The notes under the pieces: model-generated
The model's input: only the letters and a program-made list of their open reading frames with translations
The model's database searches: none
Told to the model about the DNA's origin: nothing
Source of the DNA: Methylobacter sp.
GTDB lineage: Bacteria; Pseudomonadota; Gammaproteobacteria; Methylococcales; Methylomonadaceae
Direction of reading: 5' to 3'
DNA length: 64,000 nucleotides
NCBI GenBank assembly: GCA_023229605.1
Contig: JALNYY010000001.1
Location: 62,001-126,000, forward strand
Made by a program: the position numbers and the translations under genes
In this document: positions 43,890-52,425 of the stretch, in pieces
Layout: every line of letters starts with the position of its first letter
How positions within the stretch are numbered: position 1 is the stretch's first letter

Positions 43890-44196
43890 TGACTGCGTTC
43901 AAAATTACGATGGCAATGATGGCGATGCCTGCAACGTCAGGGTTTCCCTCCAGTGCTGCGGAAACAGCCGCTGCGCCAACTCCGTCAGATGTTGGTGAGA
44001 CGCGGAGTCCAGCCCGTTCCAGGTTCTGGGCGGACTCCCCACCGAAGGCCGCGGATTCCTCCCTGAATGCGAGGTTGTGGACGAACTGCTGGATGCAATT
44101 GACCTCCACCCACAAAACGACACCGCCGATCGCCACGCTGAGAAATAACCACCCCAGAAGTAGACGGTTTGATTTTTGCTGTCATTGGTATATTTT
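43890..44196 (-). pseudogene. Chimeric scrap: HD-GYP N-terminus joined to cation-ATPase fragment
   Basis: Reads LGWLFLSVAIGGVVLWVEVN, CIQQFVHNLAFREESAAFGG, ESAQNLERAG, the N-terminal helix region of the HD-GYP protein at 44223, then switches to VGAAAVSAALEGNPDVAGIA, IIAIVILNAV, which matches the first membrane region of the P2A ATPase at 2833 (GAAAVSAALGETIDGIAIIA). Two unrelated genes from this same window are fused in about 300 bases. Confidence 0.75.
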
Positions 44197-44222
44197 CAGC
44201 GGCATCACACTAATATTGACTG

Positions 44223-45581
44223 CTATGTGTCTTGGCACCGACTGCCGATGGCAGTGGCCAAAAAATAGGGGGCGATGAGATGTTGCAGCATCGCCTCCAT
44301 CCGGTGTTCCTCAAGGCCATTCATCTCCTCGTGAAGACGGAATGCGATCATCGCAAAAACACTCACCAACTGCGGGTCGAAGTGGCTACCGCTGTCCCGT
44401 TTGAGCGCAGCGAGGGCGTCAACTGCCGTCCACGATTCCTTGTACGGGCGTTTGGAAGTCAGGGCGTCGAACACATCCACGATAGCGAATATTCGCGCAT
44501 TCAGGGGAATCGCTTCGCCCATGAGCCCATGCGGGTAGCCACTGCCGTCGTATTTCTCATGATGAAATTCGACTACGTCCCTAGCGCCGCTGAGCCAACT
44601 CGATTTGTTCAGAATATCCACGCCCAGCGATACGTGAGTTTTCATGACCTCGAACTCTTCCGGAGTCAGTTTTCCCGGTTTGAGCAAGATGGGATCGCGG
44701 ATGCCAATCTTGCCGACATCGTGCAAAAAGGCGCCAGCGATCAGGTCGTTGATATCTTCATGGGAGAGCCCAAACGCCTCGCCAAGCCGCAGCGCATAAA
44801 ACGTTACCCGGTAGTTATGGCTATTGGTATCGGAGTCGCGTTCGGCAATGGCACAACCGAGCACATTCATCAGCTCCAGGTTGCCCTTTAGCAGATCACC
44901 GGAAAGCTTGATCAGACCCCGATTGAGTGTCAGGATGATCGGGTACATCAGCAGAGTGGTAAAGGTGATGCCGAGGGTGACAAACAGCAGCGTACGAAGC
45001 AGATCATTCTTGATCGAGTCTAGCGTTTCTCGATCTATCTGGTAGATGCCCTCGAAATAACCGGTCAGCGAATCCTGGTCGCCTTTCAGAGGAACCAGGA
45101 TGACCAACAACAGATCCCCGTCGATGAAATGCAGTTGGTGGGAAAACTCTCGCTCCTTGGGAAACTTGTGCCGGAACTGGTCAATCTTTTGTTCGGAAAA
45201 CTCCCTTCCGCTCCGAACGGCTTCAAGCTTAAGTTGTTGAGTTCGGTCATACAACTCAACGATGAGGAAGTGCTGGGCAACCAGCTGCTGAGCCAGCCGC
45301 TTCAAGTGTTCCAAAGCACCTTGGTCTATTTTGTCCAGATTGTGAGCGGATTCCCCACTGAAGGTCGCGGACTCCCTGAGTGCGAGTTCATGCACGAACT
45401 GCCGGATGCGATTGACTTCCAGCCATAAAACGACACCGCCGACCGCTACGCTGAGGAACAGCCATCCCAGAAACAACCGGACCAAGATTTTCCGGTGAAT
45501 GAATTGGCTCGTGGCAAGGGCTGTTTGTGAGTCTGCCCTGCTGTCGTTAACTTTCCGCGTCGTAGCTTCCGAACCACTCAT
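44223..45581 (-). CDS. Membrane HD-GYP-domain protein (putative c-di-GMP phosphodiesterase)
   Basis: 452 residues from ATG 45581, which overlaps the stop of the RND remnant (ATGA); the longer open frame upstream is an out-of-frame reading of that remnant. Helix about 35-58 (LFLGWLFLSVAVGGVVLWLEV), a periplasmic sensor of about 150 residues, second helix (TLLFVTLGITFTTLLMYPIIL), then an HD-GYP domain: FLHDVGKIGIRDPILLKPGK, HHEKYDGSGYPHGLMGEAIP, ARIFAIVDVFDALTSKRPYK. HD and GYP are both intact. Would hydrolyse c-di-GMP in response to an envelope signal. Confidence 0.88.
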   Translation of the reverse strand: MSGSEATTRKVNDSRADSQTALATSQFIHRKILVRLFLGWLFLSVAVGGVVLWLEVNRIRQFVHELALRESATFSGESAHNLDKIDQGALEHLKRLAQQLVAQHFLIVELYDRTQQLKLEAVRSGREFSEQKIDQFRHKFPKEREFSHQLHFIDGDLLLVILVPLKGDQDSLTGYFEGIYQIDRETLDSIKNDLLRTLLFVTLGITFTTLLMYPIILTLNRGLIKLSGDLLKGNLELMNVLGCAIAERDSDTNSHNYRVTFYALRLGEAFGLSHEDINDLIAGAFLHDVGKIGIRDPILLKPGKLTPEEFEVMKTHVSLGVDILNKSSWLSGARDVVEFHHEKYDGSGYPHGLMGEAIPLNARIFAIVDVFDALTSKRPYKESWTAVDALAALKRDSGSHFDPQLVSVFAMIAFRLHEEMNGLEEHRMEAMLQHLIAPYFLATAIGSRCQDT

Positions 45582-46068
45582 ACCGCCGACTTTCCTGCGA
45601 GAAACTTGATGTCCCTGTACCAACGCCAGATCATGTAAACCACTGGGATCACGAACAGGGTCAGCAGCATTGCCGAAAAGACACCACCGATCTGGGGCGC
45701 GGCCAGGCGCTTCATCACGTCCGCGTTGGTGCCACTCGCACACATAACGGACAGTAGGCCGACGACATCGACCATGCCGATCATCGCCATGAGCCGAATG
45801 CGTTCCACCGCGCCGCGATGAACGGTTTCGATCAGATAGTCGAAGGTGCGCAAGGTATCCGCCACCCTACGCCAATTACAGGCTTCATCGAGATAGGACA
45901 ACATACGGTACTGGTCTCGGCGGCCACCCCTGCGAGTGCAATCAGCCCCACCACGATGATCAGATTGAAACCGAGCCAGTACAGCGCCCGCATGACATCG
46001 GCCAGCGCCACCAGTCGTCACGCCATCGGGTAGGTCGGTGGTGACGAATTGACTTGGTTTGCTAAACA
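45578..46068 (-). pseudogene. CusA/CzcA-type RND pump, decayed C-terminal remnant
   Basis: The end of the frame (ASGTNADVMKRLAAPQIGGVF, SAMLLTLFVIPVVYMIWRW) matches the C-terminus of heavy-metal RND pumps such as cusA at 57444. Upstream pieces are in other frames (ALYWLGFNLIIVVGLIALAG, VAAETSTVC). At least two frame changes and loss of most of the gene. A different, similar remnant is at 57169. Confidence 0.75.
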
Positions 46069-46365
46069 TCACTTAGCTTGTGTCATCATATACTCCACAG
46101 CGGCGCTGATATCCGCATCGCTCAATTCGGGTTTCCCGGCCCGTGGGGGCATCGCTCCCTTGCCATTGATAACGGAAGCGACCAGTACATCGGTGCCTTT
46201 CTTAATCAATGGCTCCCACGCCGACTTGTCGCTAAGCTTGGGTGGCATAGCGGCATGACAGACAGCACAGTTGTTGCTATATACTTCCTGACCATCGGCT
46301 GCGTGAGCCTGACCAGCAAATAAAAAAACAGCTAAGGTGGTGCTGCTGATAAGTATGAATTTCAT
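46069..46365 (-). CDS. Small monoheme cytochrome c (c5-like)
   Basis: 98 residues. Signal peptide MKFILISSTTLAVFLFAGQAHA, CAVCH heme site in VYSNNCAVCHAAMPPKLSD, axial Met in GAMPPRAGKPELSDADISAAVEYM, typical of cytochrome c5/c-555 type. A periplasmic electron carrier. It is in the minus-strand group of redox genes 46-49 kb. Confidence 0.9.
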   Translation of the reverse strand: MKFILISSTTLAVFLFAGQAHAADGQEVYSNNCAVCHAAMPPKLSDKSAWEPLIKKGTDVLVASVINGKGAMPPRAGKPELSDADISAAVEYMMTQAK

Positions 46366-46409
46366 GGCGTTCTCCTATTCATTGAAAAATTGGGGTTTGG
46401 TTGAAGCAT

Positions 46410-46655
46410 TTATTTCAATTCGGTAATGTGTTTCCCGGTATTGCTGTCGAATAGCGCAATAAGCACGTGGTACTGTTCTACATCCGAAGCGAGTCCGCTG
46501 TGCATTGAGCTCTCAGCATGTTCCTTAGGGTAGCCACGATCCATTTCGACTGGCAAGACACCCAGGTATATTTCCACTCCATCAACGACCTTGCGTTGAT
46601 CTTCTGAACCAGCCACCGCTGATATCCCAATGAACAGAGTGAAGATCGCCGACAA
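46410..46655 (-). CDS. Exported protein of unknown function, possibly truncated
   Basis: 81 residues with an N-terminal hydrophobic stretch (MSAIFTLFIGISAVAGS) and the body VVDGVEIYLGVLPVEMDRGY, PKEHAESSMHSGLASDVEQYH, VLIALFDSNTGKHITEL. The pattern IYLGVLP..EM..YPK.H.ES.MH is shared by periplasmic proteins of about 150 residues that go with cytochromes; here the second half is missing, so it may be cut short. His and Met clusters suggest metal contact. Confidence 0.5.
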   Translation of the reverse strand: MSAIFTLFIGISAVAGSEDQRKVVDGVEIYLGVLPVEMDRGYPKEHAESSMHSGLASDVEQYHVLIALFDSNTGKHITELK

Positions 46656-46716
46656 CGTATAATACCAGAAGCTCTAAAACAAGGCGTAATGGTCTTCTTT
46701 ACTTGCTGATCTCATT

Positions 46717-47520
46717 TCACCACTCTCGATCACTCACATGCTTAGTTGGTGTATCGACAGGAGTAGCGCCAGGTTTTTTAAACCACATTCCCCAGAGTGA
46801 AATAAGGATCTGCGCTGCCAGCGCCAGACCCATAAAACCTCCACCGATAATGACGATATAGGCAAAAAAGGGCTGGTACTTTGTGATCCACCAGGACCCG
46901 ATATCCATCCAAATCGCTACGTAAGGCATGGCAATAATAGGCAGTTTCAAGGCTGAGGGGATTTCGCTCAGTGAGAAAATCGTTCCAGTCAGAAGGAAAA
47001 TGATGCTGATGCCGAACAGATGAACATGAGACACACGTGCAAGCTGGTCTAGGCCCGGCCCCATGTCAACGCGTGTCACTTCGCGGACCTCTTCGAAGGT
47101 GGTTAACGGCGGAACGGAAGGACTTGAATTAGCATTGTGGCAAGTAACGCAATTTTTATCCAACAGCGGTTTCACCTTTTCTCGGTATCCTGCCTCTGAC
47201 GCCCCCGCGCTTATCCAGCGCAACACCTCCTCCTTTTCGGAAGACGTGATCTTATTCGCCATTATCCCCCGCAGGGCAGCCTCAAGGTGAGTGTTGCCGC
47301 GCACGCCGTGATATTTCATGGTGATCCCTTCGACCAACCCCATCCCCATCCCTTTGTGTGGATCCACATCCACGAGATACAAGTAGAACAACGCCGTCAA
47401 ATATCCTATCCCAATCGTCAGCAAAAAAACGCTAAACAATAGGCGCAGGGACGCTGGCAATGTCCTCAAAGTGCAGGATGATATTGATTCCACAAATACT
47501 TGCATAGGTACCCCCATCAA
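46717..47520 (-). CDS. Membrane monoheme cytochrome c protein
   Basis: 267 residues (start may be the Met at residue 6). Helix LRLLFSVFLLTIGIGYLTALFYLY, a periplasmic domain with CVTCH at 124-128, then three helices (VHLFGISIIFLLTGTIFSL, LPIIAMPYVAIWMDIGSWWI, FAYIVIIGGGFMGLALAAQI). His residues in SHVHLFG could bind heme b. Family name uncertain. Encoded next to a heme-tagged outer-membrane barrel and a c5-like cytochrome, so it likely passes electrons from the inner membrane outward or inward. Confidence 0.75.
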   Translation of the reverse strand: MMGVPMQVFVESISSCTLRTLPASLRLLFSVFLLTIGIGYLTALFYLYLVDVDPHKGMGMGLVEGITMKYHGVRGNTHLEAALRGIMANKITSSEKEEVLRWISAGASEAGYREKVKPLLDKNCVTCHNANSSPSVPPLTTFEEVREVTRVDMGPGLDQLARVSHVHLFGISIIFLLTGTIFSLSEIPSALKLPIIAMPYVAIWMDIGSWWITKYQPFFAYIVIIGGGFMGLALAAQILISLWGMWFKKPGATPVDTPTKHVSDREW

Positions 47521-47541
47521 TTTTAAATAGAAGTTTTCACT

Positions 47542-48861
47542 TCAGAACAAAAGCCAGGCCAGCAAAAAAATGGTATTGTTGTCGGAGGCATTTCTGCCGA
47601 AACCGTCATAGTTGTGTCTGGCGCCATTGAATTTCTCATAAGCTGTATAGCGTGCAGCCAGTTTCAAGTTGGACCACGGCAGGTAATTCAGTTCCGCAAC
47701 CAAACCATCGCTGTTTGGGTGGCCATTGGCGCTGCCTGTAACCGGCTCCCCGGTGTTATATTTGAGTTCATTGCTATTGCCCCAAGTGGAAAAAAACTGA
47801 ATACCACCGCCATAACGGCGTTGGTAGTAATAATGGGCATCCATCCTGAATGTTTGCAGGACATCCGATTTATTAGACGTGACGTTCTGGGCAAAACTTG
47901 CATTCCAGTCTTGTGCTTCCCGGATCCAGGTCGCAGCGGTGCTAACAACATGCTCGCCGCTGATGTACTGGTATTGGGCATCGAGGGCAACGTCCGTAAA
48001 ACGGTCTGTAGATCCTCCAGTATTATTGGGGTCTGGAAAAACGTCAGCCACCATACCGTAGGTTCCCGCCGCCAGGCTGTGAGATCCCCATTCGCGTTGT
48101 AAAGCGAAACGCCAATACGGTACAAAGCCATCCACCACGTTGGCTGTCGGGACACCCGCGCCCAGCGGACGTAGCAAGCCTCGTCTGGCGGTGCGATAAA
48201 AGGACACTTCCCCGTAGACCAAGTTATTCCACAAGGTATAGACGCCTAAGCCTCCTACTTGACTAGCCAGTGTTGTATCGATCTGTGTTCGCGCGGCTGG
48301 CGACAGGGCCGCAGATCCGGTATGGGGAAAACTCCATTGCGGTGTGCTGTTATAAATATCAGACAACGTCGGATTATTGTTTAGCGTAAGGCCATAAATC
48401 AGTTCCTGGTTATCGGCGACTGAAAGACTATTGGCATAGCGGGCATCGAACATCTCCATCACGACTTTATCTTCTATGCCGTCATAAAAAGCCTGGATTA
48501 ATGCCCCCGATTTCTCGGTTATTTTTCCCCCATAATACAAACCTACAGCTTGCGGAATGACCTCGTTGTTATGCGGAAAATTCCCTGGATCTGTCCCTTT
48601 GGTTTTCTGGGTGGAAATCCAGGAAACCTGCAATAGGGCCGAGATAGGGAGCGAGGCCGGGAACTTGACATTGGGGGCTTTTTGGCTAAAGCCGCGCAGC
48701 TTGAACTGTCGCCCGAACGGCGTCAGTTCCGGGAAGACTGTATGGCAGGCGGAACACTGCATACCCGTCTGGCGTCCCATGCTTGGCACTGCATGTGCGT
48801 TAGCTAAAACCAATAATCCGAGGAATACCGTCATACCTATGCGAAACGTTACCATATTCAT
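47542..48861 (-). CDS. Outer-membrane beta-barrel with N-terminal c-type heme site
   Basis: 439 residues. Signal peptide to NAHA, CSACH at 36-40 in GRQTGMQCSACHTVFPELTP, then a long beta-rich region with alternating strands ending in aromatic residue Phe (IFLLAWLLF), as in outer-membrane barrels. A fused heme on a barrel suggests an electron-passing porin or an outer-membrane redox anchor. The neighbour with a 21-base gap is a membrane monoheme protein. No exact named family. Confidence 0.8.
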   Translation of the reverse strand: MNMVTFRIGMTVFLGLLVLANAHAVPSMGRQTGMQCSACHTVFPELTPFGRQFKLRGFSQKAPNVKFPASLPISALLQVSWISTQKTKGTDPGNFPHNNEVIPQAVGLYYGGKITEKSGALIQAFYDGIEDKVVMEMFDARYANSLSVADNQELIYGLTLNNNPTLSDIYNSTPQWSFPHTGSAALSPAARTQIDTTLASQVGGLGVYTLWNNLVYGEVSFYRTARRGLLRPLGAGVPTANVVDGFVPYWRFALQREWGSHSLAAGTYGMVADVFPDPNNTGGSTDRFTDVALDAQYQYISGEHVVSTAATWIREAQDWNASFAQNVTSNKSDVLQTFRMDAHYYYQRRYGGGIQFFSTWGNSNELKYNTGEPVTGSANGHPNSDGLVAELNYLPWSNLKLAARYTAYEKFNGARHNYDGFGRNASDNNTIFLLAWLLF

Positions 48862-48989
48862 TCACCTCTATTTGACTGACCAAGTTACATGTGACTTTTT
48901 CCATCATCTTTGTTTTACTGAGTAGATTTCCGTAATTAATTGGATAACTGCTGCTATGAAATTAACGCACCTTACCCGTCGTACGGTCG

Positions 48990-49781
48990 TTATTGTTTCG
49001 TTGCAATGATTATTTGGAAGTTTCCGAAAAAATACGTTGTACATTCACACGTCCATCCTCCCATGTTCTCCAAACAGCCGAGTGGGTCACAAGTATCCCA
49101 GAGCGCAAGACCAAGCGGCTCGAAGACTTTGAAGTAAGTCCAGCTCAGGGCGCGTAGTATCCACAAGTCCGGACGATGAAATTCCGCAAGAAAGAGCTTT
49201 CCTCCCGGCTTGAGCATGCGCCCTGCTTCAATCAGCGCTTGCCCCTTCAAGTGGTGCGGCAACTCATGAAGTAGAAAAAACATGACGTTGGCATCGACAA
49301 TGCCGTCCCTCTGTTTCATGGCGGTGGCATTTTCTTCGATGAAATCCACTTTCCCCGAAAAGTGGTCAAGCTTACTCTTTGCGTGAACAAGCTGGTTGTT
49401 AATAATGTCCACAATCAGGACGCGCTCGGCACCCGCTTGAACAACTGTTTTCACGACTAGCGGAATTACATTTCCGAAGGCACAAGACGTAACGAGTACC
49501 TTTTTATTTTTTAAATCCGATTGCATGAGTTCAGAGACAATCTTCGAAACAAGCCGGTCATATTGAAACAGCAATATTGCCGAGATGATAGGTTGAAAAT
49601 CAACCAGCTTAATGAGCCGAATATTTGAGTAGATGGGATACACGTGCGCCTTTTCGCCGTGCGAACCTGATACAAGTCCGCGCACCAGCAACGCCCCCCT
49701 CGTCGCCATAAAGAAGAACAGGCCCGTCAATGCCAAAAGAAAAAGCAGGACTAAGACCACACTCATTATCCACGTATTCAT
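48990..49781 (-). CDS. SAM-dependent methyltransferase, RquA-like
   Basis: 263 residues: an N-terminal membrane helix (MSVVLVLLFLLALTGLFFFMA), then FQYDRLVSKIVSELM, a nucleotide-binding segment VLVTSCAFGNVIPLVV instead of the usual Gly-rich loop, VLIVDIINNQLVHAKSKLD, MFFLLHELPHHLKGQALIEA, AGRMLKPGGKLFLAEFHRPD. The degenerate SAM loop, FFLLHE and FHRPD resemble RquA, which converts ubiquinone to rhodoquinone. Only similarity by eye; another quinone or unknown methyltransferase is possible. Placed beside the cytochrome group. Confidence 0.6.
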   Translation of the reverse strand: MNTWIMSVVLVLLFLLALTGLFFFMATRGALLVRGLVSGSHGEKAHVYPIYSNIRLIKLVDFQPIISAILLFQYDRLVSKIVSELMQSDLKNKKVLVTSCAFGNVIPLVVKTVVQAGAERVLIVDIINNQLVHAKSKLDHFSGKVDFIEENATAMKQRDGIVDANVMFFLLHELPHHLKGQALIEAGRMLKPGGKLFLAEFHRPDLWILRALSWTYFKVFEPLGLALWDTCDPLGCLENMGGWTCECTTYFFGNFQIIIATKQ

Positions 49782-49953
49782 TGCACTTCCCTAAAGATAG
49801 AAACTTGATCCATAAGAAATATTAGGTAGAGAACAGGCTCTCGCCTATCTACTTTTTTTTCATCTCTTTTCATCAACTAAATCTCACTAACGCAACTAAC
49901 AAAACGTCTGAATAACTGAGTGTTTCCCGGCAGGCAGAATCACTCCCACCACA

Positions 49954-50553
49954 CTATCGCATCGCATTATTGCGATCTGCACTTTCCGGCAGACGGCAAA
50001 ATCCTTGTGCAGGCAAATCCAGGGCGCTGTTAAATTTGCTGGATAAATTCTGGAAGGCAATGAGTCCGGTTAGTTCGACTATTTCATCTTCGTTAAAATA
50101 TACATACAGGCGCTGAGTCAAATCATCATTAACTCGTCGATCGGTATAAGTCATAGCCTCGACATATTCCAGGACAACCCTTTCTTTGTTATCAAACAAC
50201 TCGCTCTCTTGCCATTGTTCAAGGGCCTCCACTTTGTTCATGGAGCCGGTTCTTTTTGCCAACATGGCGGAGTTAATATCAATACAAAAACGGCACTCGT
50301 TTATTTGCGAGACTCTCACCGTAATCAAGGATCGTAGGACCGGATCGATCGGGCCGTTTTTTCTGTCCAGCACCCCATAGAGTATAGCTATTGCTGCAAA
50401 TAACCTGGGGACTCTGGCCCAAATCAATGCAGGCTTAAGGACTTGTCCGTATTTTCTTTTTTGATTCCAAAAGAATGGACGAAGGTACCAGGGATAACTG
50501 GAAATGGGCTTTTCTGTGACTCTCATATCATAACTGAAGCAAATATTAAACAT
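49954..50553 (-). CDS. AhpD-like / carboxymuconolactone decarboxylase family protein, copy 2
   Basis: 199 residues, close to the copy at 15095. The motif is ITVRVSQINECRFCIDINS: CxxC present, His replaced by Asn in both copies. In this segment (49860-50600), which matches 14090-14187 plus 15100-15730, the apbE gene found in copy 1 is missing: sequence passes directly from CACTATCGCATCG to CATTATTGCG. The C-terminus reads ADRNNAMR because of that join. Confidence 0.8.
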   Translation of the reverse strand: MFNICFSYDMRVTEKPISSYPWYLRPFFWNQKRKYGQVLKPALIWARVPRLFAAIAILYGVLDRKNGPIDPVLRSLITVRVSQINECRFCIDINSAMLAKRTGSMNKVEALEQWQESELFDNKERVVLEYVEAMTYTDRRVNDDLTQRLYVYFNEDEIVELTGLIAFQNLSSKFNSALDLPAQGFCRLPESADRNNAMR

Positions 50554-50637
50554 CCCGACTCATCCAAAGACGGTACGGGCAATGGCTTAGCCAAGGAGGG
50601 TAGCTCCTTTTTTATAAAAGGGTTCTTACATCATTAC

Positions 50638-50663
50638 GAGGGGATAGTAACATTCCCATCCTC
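50638..50663. terminator. Conserved hairpin downstream of the lipoprotein cassette (copy 3)
   Basis: GAGGGGAT-AGTAACATT-CCCATCCTC. Same loop core as the other copies. Confidence 0.5.
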
Positions 50664-50679
50664 TGGCTTATGTGAAACG

Positions 50680-50946
50680 TTACATCTGACGATGCAGATT
50701 TGCCATACTCAAGTTTTCCTCGACGGATTTTTCATAGGCGTTAATCAGCCACTGGCAATGGTCTTTAAGAATTTTCGACTGTCTATAGCTTTTTAAGTGA
50801 TATTGGCTAAGAAGTTTCTTGCGCTCATCAACTTTAAGCTGCATTTCTTTCGCCGCTTCCTCATAGTGTTGCGCCAGCGCCTCATGATCGGCTTTGGATA
50901 CTGTATTTTGCACGGCTAGTCTCATATCCATCGGATGAGGGATCAT
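50680..50946 (-). pseudogene. 112-residue lipoprotein gene, truncated copy lacking the signal peptide
   Basis: Reads MIPHPMDMRLAVQNTVSKAD and on to ANLHRQM, the mature part of the family, but the first 20 codons with lipobox are absent and a 5-residue gap affects SYLYGR (SYRQSK). The product, if made, would stay in the cytoplasm. It lies directly downstream of an intact copy as a tandem duplication. Confidence 0.8.
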
Positions 50947-50997
50947 CTCGCTACAGACGGACTATCATGTTTTTATAAAAGGGGTCTTACATCATTG

Positions 50998-51027
50998 CCA
51001 TGGGATGGTAACATTCCCATCCCATGG
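50998..51027. terminator. Perfect hairpin downstream of the lipoprotein cassette (copy 4)
   Basis: CCATGGGATGG-TAACATTC-CCATCCCATGG: 11-base arms, perfect. The best preserved of four copies, 14 bases past the lipoprotein stop. Confidence 0.6.
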
Positions 51028-51040
51028 CTTGTGTGAAGCA

Positions 51041-51379
51041 TTATATCTGGCGATGCATCTTTGCCATGCTTAAGTTCGCCTCGACGGCTTTCTCATAGGC
51101 GTTAATTAGCCATTGGCAATGGTCTTTAAAACTTTGTGCCTGTCTACCGTAGAGATAGCTTTTTGACTGGTACTGGCTAAGAAGTTTTTTATGCTCATCG
51201 ACTTTAAGCTGCATTTCTTTCGCCGCTTCCTCATAGTGTTGCGCCAGCGCCTCGTGATCGGCTTTGGTTTCCGCGTTTTGTACGGCTTGACTCATATCCA
51301 TCGGATGCGGGTTCATCTCGGCGCAAGCAGACAGTAATCCAAGAGCCAAAAGCAGGGTAATCAGTAACTTTGTTTTCAT
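51041..51379 (-). CDS. 112-residue lipoprotein of unknown function (copy 4)
   Basis: Intact: MKTKLLITLLLALGLLSAC with lipobox LSAC, AEMNPHPMDMSQAVQNAETK, then charged helices ending MAKMHRQI. The leader upstream (TTTTTTCCAGAGTAATTCAA) and the hairpin downstream are the standard cassette. Differs from the other copies mainly at charged surface positions, which suggests that the fold is maintained. Nothing in the sequence tells its role; its repeated presence next to copper genes suggests envelope stress or metal binding through MNPHPMDM. Confidence 0.75.
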   Translation of the reverse strand: MKTKLLITLLLALGLLSACAEMNPHPMDMSQAVQNAETKADHEALAQHYEEAAKEMQLKVDEHKKLLSQYQSKSYLYGRQAQSFKDHCQWLINAYEKAVEANLSMAKMHRQI

Positions 51380-51484
51380 GGGTTTTTTCCAGAGTAATTC
51401 AATAGTTAAAATAACATTTTTTTCAAATTGTTAACGTATAGTTCAGTATTCAGTTGGTAATGACATCGCTACATCAACCGCTAT

Positions 51485-52120
51485 TTAAATTTTGAATCGT
51501 GGAAAGAATGCCGGTACACGATCTGCATATTTTGAATATTTCTCCCCAAATTCAGCATAGGCTTCTCTCTCTTCAGTTCGGGCAAGTCGGATATACATGC
51601 AGAGCAAAATCGGAAACATCGCCACTGTCACGATTGTCGGCCATTGCAGCAGAAATCCGAACATGATCATCACGAACCCGGCGTACTGCGGATGCCGAAT
51701 TTTTGCATAGGGTCCGGTTGTGGCCAAGGTATGCTGGCGTTGCGCCCGGTACAGCGCCCGCCATGCGCTGGATAACAGAAAGAACCCGGCAACGATCAGA
51801 ACGCTGCTAATCAAGTGAAATGGTCCGAAGTGCGGATTGCCGCGCCAGCCGAACAGGTCTTCCAGCAGATGGCCGGCATCATGCGAAAACGGATCGATGC
51901 CGGGAATGCGCTTGGTGAGCCAGCCGGAAAGCAAATAAATGGTTAACGGGAAGCCGTACATCTCGGTGAACAGTGCCACGATAAAGGCCGAGAAGGCACC
52001 GAAAGAGCGCCAGTCGCGCTTGCTTTGCGGTTTGGCGAAGCTGAAGGCGAAGATGATGAATACCAGCGAGTTGATGATGACCAGCGACCAGAGTCCGTAG
52101 GCCGGGGATGGAGTGTTCAT
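51485..52120 (-). CDS. Isoprenylcysteine carboxyl methyltransferase family membrane protein, copy 2
   Basis: 211 residues, six or so helices. Family part: TTGPYAKIRHPQYAGFVMIM, then RTEEREAYAEFGEKYSKYAD. Longer N-terminal membrane part than the protein at 7156 and a His/Asp-rich loop (GIDPFSHDAGHLLEDLFGWR). It overlaps the DUF2933 gene by four bases. ICMT-like/DUF2933 pairs are common in metal-resistance islands; substrate unknown. Confidence 0.85.
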   Translation of the reverse strand: MNTPSPAYGLWSLVIINSLVFIIFAFSFAKPQSKRDWRSFGAFSAFIVALFTEMYGFPLTIYLLSGWLTKRIPGIDPFSHDAGHLLEDLFGWRGNPHFGPFHLISSVLIVAGFFLLSSAWRALYRAQRQHTLATTGPYAKIRHPQYAGFVMIMFGFLLQWPTIVTVAMFPILLCMYIRLARTEEREAYAEFGEKYSKYADRVPAFFPRFKI

Positions 52121-52350
52121 TTTCTGTCTCCGTCGGTTGTATCATGGTTTCGGGCATGATGGCCATGGCCGCCGTGACCGTGATGCATGGACAAATGCAT
52201 CAGTGGACATGCCAGCAGGAACAGGTAAGGCAGGATGCCAAGCACATGGGCACGGTGCTCTGTAAACAGCAGGAATCCGGCAATTAAAAGAAACCCGTAA
52301 AACACCCATCTGCCCTTGGCGATGTGGTGCATCTCGTGCTCATCAGTCAT
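52117..52350 (-). CDS. DUF2933 membrane protein
   Basis: 77 residues from ATG 52350 (GGAGAG upstream). Two short helices (RWVFYGFLLIAGFLLFTEHR, LGILPYLFLLACPLMHLSM) and a His-rich tail (HHGHGGHGHHARNHD), the DUF2933 pattern. The tail could bind Cu, Ni or Zn. Coupled (ATGA) with the ICMT-like gene. Confidence 0.85.
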   Translation of the reverse strand: MTDEHEMHHIAKGRWVFYGFLLIAGFLLFTEHRAHVLGILPYLFLLACPLMHLSMHHGHGGHGHHARNHDTTDGDRK

Positions 52351-52425
52351 GATGCTCTCCTTTTTTGTCTGATTAATCAAATGTAAACCCCCGGGTTTGC
52401 CGGGGGAACTCCCAGAGTTTGACAA

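Noticed and set aside
44223..45743. Extended N-terminus of the HD-GYP protein up to 45743
   Set aside because: The additional residues are an out-of-frame reading of the RND remnant; the ATG at 45581 overlaps the preceding stop and matches the paralogue's start region.
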